A stretch of DNA of 64,000 nt from Gymnothorax reevesii (lineage: Eukaryota > Chordata > Actinopteri > Anguilliformes > Muraenidae). The stretch is from the NCBI GenBank assembly GCA_029721435.1, contig CM056576.1, positions 112,448,666-112,512,665 of the forward strand, given 5' to 3'. A program made the position numbers and the translations under genes. This document shows positions 47,961-59,844 of this stretch, piece after piece. Each line of letters starts with the position of its first letter. Position 1 is the first letter of the stretch. The notes below the pieces were generated by a model. That model made no database searches and was not told where the DNA came from. It was given only the letters and a program-made list of their open reading frames with translations.

Positions 47961-50370
47961 TTAAAGGGGACTTATACTGATCCTTCTTTTAATACATATA
48001 AGTAATTTTTTATATATAAAGTTACAGATACAGGGGTTTTGCCGCAATTTAAGAACGTGATTTCGTGAACGTGATTTCCTCTCTGAACAGTTTGTTCCGA
48101 TATTTTCATGAGATCTGGGCAAAACCTGACATCAGGTTGTGCCGTCCAATTAAAAAAGACCTAGCAGAGCCAATCACTGCGCTGGACCTGCTTACACCAG
48201 AATATATTCTAGCAGGCGTAAACAACCGTGGGTCATACTATGCTTTAGTGGCGTCCACACTTTTTGAAATACAAAAGAAGAACAGCAGATCATTTGAGGT
48301 GCGGTTTTGTTAGTATCTCTCCCAAAGCTGCAAGTCCGTTTATTTTTAGAAGCAAAGAAAAGCACCCATTTCTCTTCCAAAAGATGATGCCACCAGAAAT
48401 CAGTGGGATGCTTTTTTGTTTGCTGGTGGCGAAGAGCCACAGCCAAAGGGAATGTTAGCTGTTTGTTCTCAGCATTTCAGCTTTGTCGGTAAGGATAATT
48501 TGACCCTGGATAAACGTTTCACCTGCTCCTCAACCTGAAGCAGTTGCATTGATCAAGGGCTTTGAGCCACAAGCTGTAAGTAACAATATAACAGCAAATA
48601 ATGTAAGTGAAGCTAATGTGTTACGGATGGCTAGCAGGACCGGTAATGATAGTTAGCGCCAACAACAGGCCTCAAACGCAGACTTTGTAAAGTATCTGAA
48701 GATAGAGCCTGCATCGGTCACGAATGTCTGTGACTCTCAGACGCAGAAGCTGTAAGTTGCTTTTACTGCAAAAGCCTTTCTAACGTGATGTTGAATGTGG
48801 CTGTAGCACAGCAGCTAACTTAGCCAAGTTACTGTTGGTAATGTTTGTGTCCTAAATGTGCAAGAGTAATGTCAGGGGACATTCAACAGAAAGTGTGTGA
48901 ACATAAACCTCATTTGAAGCTAACTTTTTATACTTGTTTGCATTTGAATGCTTGGTACAACTGTTCACAGTAACGGAACTTGCTGTCTGTAACACCAGTA
49001 TTGCAGGGTAACGTTTATGCCTGTTGTCGGTTACCAGCTACTGCATGTTAGTTTGCATGCGGTGCCACTCAAAAATGTTCCAGGTTAACGTATATGCCGT
49101 AACTCTGATCGGTATGCTTGTGTTACTTCGGTAAGCATGAACGTGGCAGTTTCATCATAATGTTGCCTGATTGTAGCCACTACAGTTGAAAATAACCGGA
49201 GAGGTGCTGTAAAAGGCTGCAGTCAGACCAGACATCGGTTTTGCAGAGCTTGGGGTGCGTGTTTGGGTGCTTATGAAACGACTGCTTTACGTATCCTTGA
49301 CCGGGGTCGGCCGCATACCTCACCGATATCTGGGCTAGCTCTCTGATGCTACTGCTGTGAAAGCAATCGTGAAATGCACAAGCTATAATGTATCTAGTAT
49401 AACAAATGATTTCTCTGCCCCTTACAGTCTGTAAAACCTGTATTATGTTCATAACATAACCAAAGCACTCTCTAGCTGTCTCTGAGTATCCATAATGTGT
49501 CCTTTTTCCGCGAGCAAATGCTGGTAATTCTGACGCATTAAGTAAACCATTACTACGGGCAATTTCCGAAAAGACTGTTTAGCCTGGAGCATTCGCCCAT
49601 CCGTCATTCATTGGCACAGAAGCTTTTCGTTACTCCACGCTAACGACACACCAGTTATGCACGCTGAGCAGCAGGTCCTTATAGTACACACCGAAGCAGT
49701 CCATAAATTTTTGGTCCAATTTTTGTTTTCCTTCACTGTCCATGTTTCCCTCTAAACTCAGACCCACCAGATTTTTACGGTCTCCAGTCTACACTTGGGT
49801 ATGTCGACCCATTCTACAAATGCATCTGTTTGGGGTGGATTCTAGCTTTTCCTCAATCCTAGCTATAGAGTGGAAACAACGGTGTACTCACTATGGAAGT
49901 CGTAGGTAGATAGCAAATTCAACTTGAGCTGCCAGACTTTTGCACTGCGTCCTCCACTTTCACCTCTGTGTTTAGTAGAACAAGTTAATTTCATTAGATC
50001 TATACACATGTTCAGTGTTGGATTGCGGAATTTCCCTACCGATTCCTTAGCTCAGTTGGCAAATGGGAGGTGAACCTGGAACACTGTGTCCAGCTGAGTC
50101 CCGCACAGCTTCGCCCTCCACAGAGCTGGCCAATCAGAAGAAAATGGGCACATGGAGGGGTGGCCATAGCGGAAGAGCTGCCCAAATGAGGCTTTCCAGG
50201 CAGAGACTGCAATGAACTACAAATGGGTTTTTTTTTTTTGAGGATGGCAGTATGAGCTAAACAAGGACCCTTTTTTGGACTTCAAGAGTCCAAAAAGAGT
50301 CAAGAGTACTCTTGGGGAGTCCAAGATCAAAATATAAACTTTGAAATGTGGCATAATAGGTCCCCTTTAA
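47961..50370 (+). mobile_element. TTAA-ended, THAP-coding transposon, copy 2 (both ends present)
   Basis: The left end TTAAAGGGGACTTATACTGA and the right end (complemented) TTAAAGGGGACCTATTATGC are inverted, with TTAA at both (47961-47964, 50367-50370). That target and the THAP coding fit Kolobok. It aligns with copy 1 over 48270-49490 and again over 49685-50370. The section 49500-49684 is unique to this copy. No catalytic domain was found, so it is probably non-autonomous. Confidence 0.8.
48358..48536 (+). pseudogene. THAP-domain coding remnant (copy 2)
   Basis: The frame reads PISLPKDDATRNQWDAFLFA, GGEEPQPKGML, then CSQHFSFVGKDNLTLDKRFT, with Cys and His of the second zinc pair in CSQHF. 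A stop follows soon after, next to GTAAGTAAC (near 48575), which resembles a splice donor at the same place as in copy 1. The start of the domain is not visible in this frame. Confidence 0.65.
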
Positions 50371-51310
50371 ACTAATCTGGCTGTACTAGTGTAGGCAGTT
50401 ATATTTGTTCAATGAAGCACAGCTTAATGTGGCTGCTGAAAATTTTCATCAGAAGAAGCTTGCCAATTAGCTAGACATTGCCCCATCCTTCGCTTAATTA
50501 ATTTGCTTGGCTACTGTCCACGAGTAATAAGAGAGCAATTGACCTTCATATAAAAAAAGTGAAATATATTTTGCTGAATAATCTTCCGGAAATCCCATTT
50601 GTTGACGGAATAGACAAACAAAAAACGATCAACACATTAAAACGCGGGTGCTCCAGAATGAGTTTAATCAAAATATTTGTGATTTGAATTGCTGCAGAAA
50701 GAGTTGCTGTGGGACTGTGCCTATTTTTAGGGAAATTTTAGCCATTTTCTACTGCTTGAGTCAGTGCAGTGGGAAAGTATTCATTTTTGCTCTGACAAAT
50801 GGGACCAAATTTACTTGAAATGCGCCGACAAACAGATGGATCTTTAGTGCAAATTGCAGTAGGATGAATCAGACAGGAACCTCTCTCTCTGCTGTGCTGA
50901 AATATTAATAGCCAAAGTAATGGCAATATTGTTACCAACAGCCTTAAGAAGTTTCTCCAGCAAGCTCCAATTATTCCACCTAACCTTTTATGATGGATAG
51001 TGAAAAGGGGGAATATTTATGTGTCAGTGATTACATAATTAAAAGCATCTTACCTGTACAGAAAGAGAGGACTGTGGACAAAAATGAACTGTAATGCAAG
51101 TCTGGATTTTTGTTTTAATTGGTGTACTTATGTATTTCTTGTGTACATAATTAATATTATCTTGTGAGCAATTCATATACAGGTTTTTTTTAAATGAAAA
51201 GGGTGAAATATACCCACATTAAACTGAAATTCAGAGCTGCTGCTGTTGCTCATTTGATTTGGCTGGGAATGTTATTGATGCTGGGATGCTTAACCTCGCC
51301 AGCTCCCAGT
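50371..51310. other. Intronic sequence, nothing recognised
   Basis: AT-rich; no gene or transposon ends seen. Confidence 0.5.
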
Positions 51311-51952
51311 TAAGGCTGGGTGATATCTCGGTATTTTAATCTATGTTGATATATTTCTCAACAAGATATAATACGGGACAATATCGCTTGTATCGATATG
51401 GTTCATTTCGCATTTAAATGACAAATCATGCGCAAGTTCACACCTATTTCTCCTCTCCCTCTCTGCTCCGTCTCGCTTTCAACTTTCACCTAGAAATGAG
51501 AGTAACAAGCCTATATGTGCGTACAGGACCAGGAAAAGGGGTCACTTGGGTCATTTTATGAAAATTGACATTTTCCAACAAAATCAAAGAGTGATCCAAA
51601 TTTTTCATTTTGAGAAAAATTTGAAGAAAAAAAAATTGGGCAAATTTGTACACAGCAAAGTGTAATAAATTGACAGTACAGTCGTGCTGGGATATCACTA
51701 TCACTATCACTGGGATATCACTGAGATACCTGTTAGTCCCAAGTGACCCCTTTTCCTACTCCTACACACGTATAACCAAGTCCAAAAATGATTCAACTGC
51801 GCATGCATACTGGAAGTCATGGGCAAATAGCCTTAGAACTGTAAACCCGGTTCACGGCCAAAAAAATATCGATATATATATAAAATATTGAGTATCGCCA
51901 TTCAGCTAGAAAATATTAAAATATGACTTTTACCTTATATTGCCCAACCCTA
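51311..51952. mobile_element. hAT-like MITE with a nested 240-bp inverted-repeat element
   Basis: Ends TAAGGCTGGGTGATAT and (complemented) TAGGGTTGGGCAATAT. The flanks CTCCCAGT (51303-51310) and CCCCCAGT (51953-51960) match at 7 of 8, a hAT-type duplication. Inside, CAGGAAAAGGGGTCACTTGG (near 51530) and its inverse (near 51738-51760) bound a second element of about 240 bp. The same composite, inverted, is at 55763-56222. Confidence 0.75.
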
Positions 51953-52479
51953 CCCCCAGTGAAAGTTCTGGTTCAAACAAACGTCCCTTGCTAACGTATG
52001 GTGGCTATAACCTCATTTTCCAAAAAGTTCGAATGTTGTAAAACCCCATGATTTTGACTCATTTGAATTCTTTAATTTATTGAAAATGGAACAAAGATAA
52101 CAAATCAGATGTGGAAACTGAGAAATTATTTTGTTTTTTGAAAAAAGTATCTGCTCATTTGAATTTGATGCCTGTAACAAATTTTCCAAAATACTGGGAT
52201 AGGGGCAAAGAAAGACCGGAAAAGTTTTATGATGCTTAAAAAAACGTAAATAAATAATATTAATAACAAGAGCAATCCGAGATACAAGCGCAAGATCTTT
52301 CTCTTTGGAAGATTTCAGGCCCACCCATGGAACAAGTTTGAGTGAGATTTGCTAAAACACCCATTCTCTTCTTCCAATGACATCTAAGTGAAAAGATTCT
52401 GTCAGATCCGGTAAGCATTCATCAAGGGCTTTCATATGAGGTATTACTTGATGTAGTTTGTATGATTTCAATATTTGAC
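51953..52479. other. Intronic sequence, nothing recognised
   Basis: No feature recognised. Confidence 0.4.
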
Positions 52480-52997
52480 CTCCGAGTCAAAATTGTTGAT
52501 CCGGATCTGGATCCGGACACACACAGATCCAGGTCTTTAACAATATTTTGAGACTGTTCCGTCAGAGATGATTTGGATCAACATTTGGTGAAAATGTTGC
52601 AGTGGTATACGAAGAAATCGTGTCATTGAGAAAGTTGATCCCTGATCTGGATCTGAACCCGGATCGAAGATTTTGACATGCATGATCACCATATTTGTAA
52701 TGTATAATACTTGGGCCAAGATCTACCTTTTGTGTAGATTTAATCAAAATCTGTACATTAGTTTCGGAGAAATGTCACTGAGTGTATAAAGATCCGGATC
52801 CAGAATCCAGATCCGGATCCAGATCATCACAAAAATTCAATGGAGTCGTCCATGGACCAAGATCTACCTCTGGTGAAAATTTCATTGAGATCCGTCCAGT
52901 AGTTTCCGAGAGAACCTGTCCACAGGCAAACAAACAAAAACAAACAGACGGACAAATAAATAAACCGACTCGATGGCATAACCTCCTTGGCGGAGGT
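52480..52997 (-). repeat. GATCCGG-containing repeat, ~142-bp internal units, hairpin end
   Basis: Three degenerate units, each opening with a GATCTGGATCCGGA-like string (about 52503, 52645 and 52787), then a GTGAAAAT/AGATCTACCT-type body. The right end is ACCTCCTTGGCGGAGGT after a CAAACAAAAACAAAC tract, the inverse of the start of 10208-10440. From memory, long fish repeats with this hairpin and repeated GATCCGGATC segments exist; name unknown. Confidence 0.7.
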
Positions 52998-53049
52998 AAT
53001 AAATACCCCTCGCAGAACCTCTCGCAGCTAATTATGTTAATTGGCAACA

Positions 53050-54290
53050 GGTCAGTAATATGATTGGGTGTAAAAAGACCCCAAGTCTGTCAGGAGTAAG
53101 GATGGCGATGGCTCCACCGCTCTGTGAAAGACTGGATGGGCAAATGATACAGCATTTAAGAATAATGTTTTTCAATGCAGAATTGCAAGGGATTTTGTAA
53201 TTTCATCATCTACTGTACATAATATCATTAAAAGATTCAGAAAATCCAGAGAAGTGACTGTACACAAGGGACAATGCTGAAAGCCAATATTGAAATGCCA
53301 TGATCTTCAGGCCCGCAGCACTGCATTAAAAACAGACAAGAAATCCATGGGTTAAGTAACAGTTCTGAAAATCTGTATCACTGTACACAGTTTGTTTCTG
53401 CATCCACAGATGCAATATAAAACATTACCATGTAAAGATGAAGACTTATGTTACCAAAATCTAGAAATGCTGCCACCTTCTCTGGGCATTTAGTCATTTA
53501 GGATCGACTGCGGCAGACTGGGGAACTGTCCTGTGGTCTTATCAACAAAAATGTGAAATTCTTTTTTTAATCATGGACGCTGTGTCCTCTGGGCCGATGA
53601 GGAGAAGGATTATCCGGCTGGTTATCATTGCACAGTCCAACAGCTAGCATCTGTGATACTAGGGTTCTAAAGTATACATGACATGGGTAACTTGCATCTC
53701 TGTGAAGACAACATTAATGCTGAATGATAAATACAGGCTTTGGAGCAACATGGGCTGCCATTTAGACATGTTTCTTTTTGGGAAGGCCTTGCTTATTTCA
53801 TTGAATCAATGCCAAACACCAAATTGTGCTCATTTTACAGCAACATTGCTCCATAGTAAAAAATGTCTGGATGCTCAACTGGCTTGCCAGCTGTACAGAT
53901 CTGTCACCCTGTAACAACATTTGCCGTATTATGAAACAAAAAGTATGACAAAGGAGGCTGCAAACTGTTGAGCAGCTGAAATCCTGCAATAAGCAATAAT
54001 GGAAAACCATGTTGCTCTCAAAACCACAGCAGTTGGTCTTCGAAGAATAAGAATAATTAGAGTGCTGTTAAAAGAAGAGGTGTTGCAATACAGTGGTAAC
54101 TTTTTTCCAACTTTTTGAAGCGTTTTGCTGGCAGCAAATTCAAAATGATCGTGTATTGTTCAAAAAACAGTTAAGTTTCAACATTTGATATTTTGTCATC
54201 GTACTTTTTTCTGTGAAATTGACAAATCATAGCATTTTTTTAAATTTATATTTTACTCAATGTCCCAACTTTTTTGGAAACTGGGTTGTA
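53050..54290 (+). pseudogene. Tc1-like element remnant, transposase heavily decayed
   Basis: The + strand carries IKRFRKSREVTVHKGQ (helix-turn-helix end), GRCVLWADEEKDYPAGY, HDMGNLHLCEDNINAE and IQALEQHGLP, all in shifting frames with many stops. The right end TGTCCCAACTTTTTTGGAAA, then GGGTTGTA, is a Tc1-type terminus with TA. The catalytic Asp and Glu blocks are not preserved. The left end is missing. Confidence 0.75.
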
Positions 54291-55762
54291 CATGGACACC
54301 CTTGGCTTGAGAGGAGTAGGCAAATGTAGGCTTACTTATGCACTGCATGTTCTGTCCAGACTATATAGTTCAGGGAAATGGTTTTCATAGCCTCAAGTAT
54401 TATCCCTATTAATTAAGGAGTGGGGAAGAGTGTTTTCAAGTGTCTCGTTTAAGCATGAATTGGCTGTCAAGACAGTTTTGCAGGTCTGTAGAGTGCCAGC
54501 AGTGACCATGAATTAGGAGCCTTTTCAGCGTTCAGCTAATTGCCGTGACTTCAAAGACTACAGATTTTTAAATGTCAGATCATCTTCTTCTTTTTTTTTT
54601 TTTTGTGCAGAGTTAATAGAATGACATTTGATCCACTTTTGTGGATACTGAAGCATATATCTGTATTTAAATAATATACTACTGAATGGCATTTGTGGTC
54701 TAAGCTTCCTTCCCTGAAGAGAATGGCCTTATATGTGTTGTAGAATAAATACTTATAACTTCTGTATGGTATTTACTGCCTTTTATGCATCACTGTTACT
54801 AAAATGGAGAGTCAAAATAATTATTGGGTGAATTCCACCTCCGTAGTTAATGAAAACAGAATGAAACTTTGAGAAAAGTTGCTAAGTTCTGTCTTTGTTA
54901 TTAATGAAGGGGCTTTCTCTTTGCAGTAATAAGTTCAGGGAGAACCATCCCCGCACCCACAGAAGTTCAGTTCTCTTTTAATTTCTCGGTGAGAGAAACC
55001 TTGAGATTTCAGCTGAAATATCCTGCATACAGCAGTTTTTCAGAGCCCCTTAGAGTATGTCTAAGCACCCATTTGTCACAAAGAATTTGTCAAAACAGAC
55101 CAAATCGCTTTTTCATACTGAGCTGCAAACTGCTGCGGAGGGCTATGCGTTGCACCCGCTAACTCACTGATAGATGTTCAGTATGTTTAGTGGGACACGT
55201 GCATTGCGCACCATGAGTCTCTGCGGATTTGTTCTTGTTATCATCTGGTCTTGTGAATTATAATGATTCTCTGACTTCTATCACAGATATGTCTAAGATG
55301 CAATTTCAGGCTTGCTGTAATTTGTGTGCTTAAATCTCCTCAAGTGCTTTTAGATTTAATAAAAGAAGAAAAAAAAACGTAATTCTTTGAGTTGAATTCC
55401 CATGGAATGCAAATATGCATTTCTGAGTGTCGGATTGAAGCAAGTGAAATGAGTTATGAACTCCAGACAGGCTATATTGCTCAACCATTCTGAGTCGATG
55501 ATTCTCTTTGGCTGGTCTGCTGGTTGCCTTCCTTGCCTTTCCTTCGACAATGGTGTAAGAGCCTTCCCACCTCGTTATTGGGTCTGTCTTCTTTGGCTGT
55601 GGAGTTACATACAGCCCTGTCTGCATGGAGCAGGTTTGCTAAATTAGCTTTTTACCTTTGGGAAATTTGTGGAGACAGGTATGTTTGGGGGAAATGGGTA
55701 TATCTGTAAGGAAAATGAAACGATTTTCTGCCAGGATTTCAGATGGATTTCTCTATTCTGTT
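54291..55762. other. Intronic sequence, nothing recognised
   Basis: T runs at 54591-54604. No gene or transposon ends. Confidence 0.5.
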
Positions 55763-56222
55763 TAGGGCTGCGCGATATGGACTAAAAGTCATATCTCGAT
55801 ATTTTTTAGCTGAATGGCGATAGCCTATATTTATATTTATCTATATTTTTTTGGCCTTGAACCGGGTTTACAGTTCTAAGGCTATTTGACCATGACTTCC
55901 AGTACGCATAAGCAGTTGTATCATTTTCAGTCTTGGTTATACGTGTGCAGGACTAGGAAAAGGGGTCACATGGGATTTGTTTCCATTCTGAGATTAACGG
56001 GGGTATCTCAGTGATATCCCAGTGATAGTGATATCCCAGCACTTCTGTACTGTCAATTTACAACACAAATTCACCCAATTTTTTTCTAAAATTTTTATCA
56101 AAATGAAAAACTTGGATCACTCTTTGATTTTGTTTGAAAATATTCATAAAATGACCCAAGTGACCCCTTTTCTTAGTCCTGCACACACATATTGGTAGGC
56201 TTGTTACACTCATTTCTTGGTG
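55763..56222. mobile_element. Inverted, truncated copy of the 51311-51952 composite
   Basis: Starts TAGGGCTGCGCGATATGG and follows the reverse complement of 51490-51952, including the nested element with AGGAAAAGGGGTCAC (near 55957) and its inverse (near 56155). Homology stops after TCATTTCTTGGTGA, so the far third is missing. Confidence 0.8.
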
Positions 56223-56289
56223 AACTTAGCCAAATGGAGCTAGTTAGCTAAATAACTATTGGGAGGTACTGAATGAATATTTGTGAATA

Positions 56290-56699
56290 TAGTTTGCTTG
56301 CAAACTAGCCACCTGTAGTCAACTACTCGGTTTTCTGTGGATTTAAAATTCCCCAAAGTTCATTCGAACGTGAATGAGTGGTGAGGACATTGTGTAAGCT
56401 TTAAACAATAAGACCACTGGCTATTTGCGCTTGAGCTTATCAACTATAAACTCTTACGCCAGTTGCAGAATAGACACCTGCTAGGGGGAGGTGCATGGTT
56501 TTCAACAGCTTTGTTTACTACCAAACAAATTTAATTTCCATTTGCACCTTAGTGGATGCAAATTCCCATTTGTGATATCTGAGCACTGCGCTAATTCCAT
56601 GACTCTGTGTCTCATTCACATTTGAACAAACTTTTATGGATTTTAAATCCACTGAAAACCGGGTTGGCCTTGTTAATTAACGGCAGCTTGTTTGCAAAC
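56290..56699. mobile_element. MITE inserted in the left end of a Tc1 element
   Basis: The ends TTTGCTTGCAAAC and GTTTGCAAAC, with inner pairs CGGTTTTCTGTGGATTTAAA and GATTTTAAATCCACTGAAAA, are inverted. GAATA flanks both sides (56285-56289, 56700-56704). The GAATAAAATC after it continues the Tc1 terminal repeat that is split here. Confidence 0.7.
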
Positions 56700-58237
56700 G
56701 AATAAAATCAAAACGCAATGACTTTCAAATCACACCGGCCAGTATTTTATTCAGAATAGAACAGAGATAACATGGCAAATGTTGAAACTGAAAAAATTTT
56801 ACAATTTCATCCACAAATTGAGCTCATTTCAAATGTGATGGCTGCTACAGTTCTCAAAAAAGCTACACCATGTTTACTGTGGTGTAGCATCCCCTCTTCT
56901 TTTTACCACAGCGTGGAGGCATCTGGGCATTGAGGAAACAAGTTTCTTGAGTTTAGCCATTGGAATTTGATCCCACTCTTGTTTAATACAGGCTTCCAGC
57001 TGCTGGAGAGTTTTGGGTCTCCTTTGACGGACTTTTCATTTAATTATGTGCCAAATGCTCTCAATCGGTGAAAGATCAGGACTGCAGGCAGGTCAGCACA
57101 CGGACTCTTCTACTACGAAGCCATGCAGTTGTAATTGCTGCAGTAAGTGGTTTTGCATTGTCCTGCTGAAATAAACAAGGCCTTCCTTGGAATAGATGTT
57201 GTCTGGAGGGGAGCATATGTTGCTCTAAAACCTTTATTTACCTTTCCGCATTCATGGTGCTTTTTAAAACATGCAAGTGTCCCACACCATATATGCACTA
57301 ATGCATCCCCATATCAGAGATGCTGGCTTTTGAACTCAATGCTGATAATAGGAGGGGTGGTCTTTCTCCTCTTTAGCCCAGAGGACACGACGCCCATGAT
57401 TTCCTACAAGAATGTCAAATTTGGACTGGTCTGACCACAGGACACTTTGGCACTTTGCTACAGTCCATTTTAAATGAGCCTTGACCCACAGAATACAGCC
57501 GCAGTTCTGGATCATGTCCAAAAATGGTTACCTTTTTGCATGATAGAGTTTTAGGTGGCATCTGTGGATGGCACGGCAGGCTGTGTGTACAGACAGTGGT
57601 TTCTTGAAGTATTCCTGGGCCCATTTAGTAATGCGAATAACAGAATCATGCTGGTGAGTGATGCAGTGGCGTCTGAGGGCCCGACGATCACGGGCATCCA
57701 GTAAAGGTCTTCGGCCTGAGATTTTTCCACTTTCTCTGAATCTTTTGATGTTATGCACTGTCGATGATGAGACCTTCAAAGCCTTTGCAATTTGACGTCG
57801 ACGAACATTGTTTTTAAAGTATTCCTCTATTATTTTACACAAGCCTTCACAGGTTGGAGAGCCTCTGGCCATCTTCACTTTTGAGAGACTCAGCCTCTCT
57901 AAGACATCCCTTTTATAGCCAATCATGTTACACACCTGATGCCAGTTAACTTTATTACTTGCTAAATGTTCTTTCAGCTGATTCTCTTATATATTAATTG
58001 CTTTTTCAGCCCTTTTTTTGCCTGTGTCCCAACTTTTCTGAGACCTGTTGCAGCCAGAAAATTTGAAATAAGCTGATTTTGTGGATAAAAGTGTAAAATG
58101 TCTTAGTTTCAACATTTGAAATGTTATCTACGTTCAATTGTAAATAACGTATTGTCTCATGTGATCCGAAAGTCATTGCATTTTTATTTTATTCACAATT
58201 TACGCTCCATCCCAACTTGTTCAGAATTGGGGTTGTA
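56700..58237 (-). mobile_element. Tc1-like transposon copy C, second family, left end damaged
   Basis: The right end GTTCAGAATTGGGGTTGTA finishes at TA 58236-58237. The left counterpart is recognisable only from AATAAAATCAAAACGCAATG, because a MITE splits it. The same subterminal AATGACTTTC motif occurs inverted at both ends. The transposase is on the minus strand. Confidence 0.8.
57000..57935 (-). pseudogene. Tc1 transposase (copy C), several frameshifts
   Basis: The N-terminal part (57935-57528) reads MARGSPTCEGLCKIIEEYFK, RRRQIAKALKVSSSTVHNIK, then HCITHQHDSVIRITKWAQEY and LKLYHAKR. Then [20 protein letters not shown] has the first catalytic Asp (WSDQS, where WSDES is usual). Later text around AG.CKTTY replaces the QQDNAKPH block, so the second Asp is lost or out of frame. 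Sequence near 57060 encodes a decayed SPDLSPIE. Not functional. Confidence 0.82.
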
Positions 58238-59844
58238 CAAAACCCAAAACCAGTGAAGTTGGCACGCTATGTAAATCGTAGATAAAAACAGAATACAATG
58301 ATTTGCAAATTCTTTTCAACGTGTATTCAATTGAATACACTGCAAAGACAAGATGTTTAATGTTCAAACTGGGAAACTTTATTTTTTTTTGCAAATAATC
58401 ATTTACTTAGAATTTACAGGCAGCAACACATTGCAAAAAAGTTGGCACGGGGGCCTTTTTACCACTGTGTTACATCGCCTTTCCTTTTAACGGCACTCAG
58501 TAAACGTTTGGGAACTGAGGAGACCAATTTTTGAAGCTTTTCAGGTGGAACCCTTTCCCATTCTTGCTTGATGTACAGCTGAAGTTGTTCAACAGTCGGG
58601 GGTGTCCGTTGTCGATTTTACGTTTCATAATGCGCCACAAATTTTCAATGGGAGACAAGTCTGGACTACAGGCAGGCCAGTCTAGTACCCGCACTCTTTT
58701 ACTACGGAGCCATGCTGTTGTAACGCGTGCAGAATGTGGCTTGGCATTGTCTTGCTGAAATGAGCAGGGGCGTCCATGAAAAAGACGTTGCTTGGATGGC
58801 AACATATGTTGCTCCAAAACCTGTATGTACCTTTCAGCATTAATGGTGCCTTCCCATATGTGTAAGTTGCCCATGCCTTGGGCACTAATACACCCCCATA
58901 CCATCACAGATGCTGGCTTTTGAACTTTGCGCCTATAACAGTCCGGATGGTTCTTTTCCTATTTGGTCCGGAGGACACGACGTCCACAGTTTCCAAAAAC
59001 AATTTGAAATGTGGACTCGTCAGACCACAGAACACTTTTCCACTTTGCATCAGTCCATCTTAGATGAGCTTGGGCCCAGCGAAGCCGGCGGCGTTTCTGG
59101 GTGCTGTTGATAAATGGTTTTCGCTTTGCATTGTAGAGTTTTAACTTGCACTTGCAGGTGTAGCGACAAACTGTAGTTACTGACAGTGGTTTTCTGAAGT
59201 GTTCCTGAGCCCATGTGGTGATGTCCTTTACACACTGATGTTGGTTATTGATGCAGTACTGCCTGAGGGATCGAAGGTCACGGGCATTCAATGTTGGTTT
59301 TCGGCCTTGTCGTTTATGTGCAGTGATTTCTCCAGATTCTCTGAACCTATTGACGATATTGCGGACCGTAGATGATGAAATCCCAAAATTTCTTGCAATA
59401 GCTCGTTGAGGAATGTTGTTTTTAAACTGTTCGACAATCAGCTCACGCTTTTGTTCACTAAGTGGTGACCCTCGCCCCATCCTTGTTTGTGAATGACTGA
59501 GCATTTCAGGGAAGCTCCTTTCTTACCCAGTCATGGCACCCACCTGTTCCCAATTAGCCCGTTCACCTGTGGGATGTTCCACATAAGTGTTTAATGAGCA
59601 TTCCTCAACTCTCTCAGTCTTTTTTGCCACTTGTGCCAGCTTTTTTTGAAACATGTTGCAGGCATCAAATTCCAAATGAGCTAATATTTGCAAAAAATGA
59701 CAAAGCTTACCTGTTTGAACATTAAGTAACTTGTCTTTGCAGTGTATTCAATTGAATATAGGCTGAAAAGGATTTGCAAATCATTGTATTCTGTTTTTAT
59801 TTACGATTTACACAATGTGCCAACTTCACTGGTTTTGGGTTTTG
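58238..59844 (-). mobile_element. Tc1-like transposon copy B, 1607 bp, complete ends
   Basis: Same family as 737-2324. It begins CAAAACCCAAAACCAGTGAA directly after TA 58236-58237, which is also the terminal TA of copy C, and ends before TA 59845-59846. Both terminal repeats and the transposase region are full length. Confidence 0.92.
58497..59504 (-). pseudogene. Tc1 transposase (copy B), one stop and one late frameshift
   Basis: The best-preserved transposase in the window. From Met at 59504, residues 10-125 form the paired-like DNA-binding region. The catalytic residues are D162 (WSDES), D252 (QQDNAKPHSA) and E287 (SPDLSPIENLW), giving DD34E spacing. One in-frame TAG (58959-58961) separates D162 from D252, where copy A has GAG. 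Downstream of E287, a one-base loss near 58615 (relative to copy A) shifts the last ~60 residues into KIDNGHPR. It probably cannot make an active enzyme, though its ends could still be moved by one supplied elsewhere. Confidence 0.92.

Noticed and set aside
58497..59504. Copy B as an active transposase gene
   Set aside because: An in-frame TAG at 58959-58961 and a frameshift near 58615 break it.
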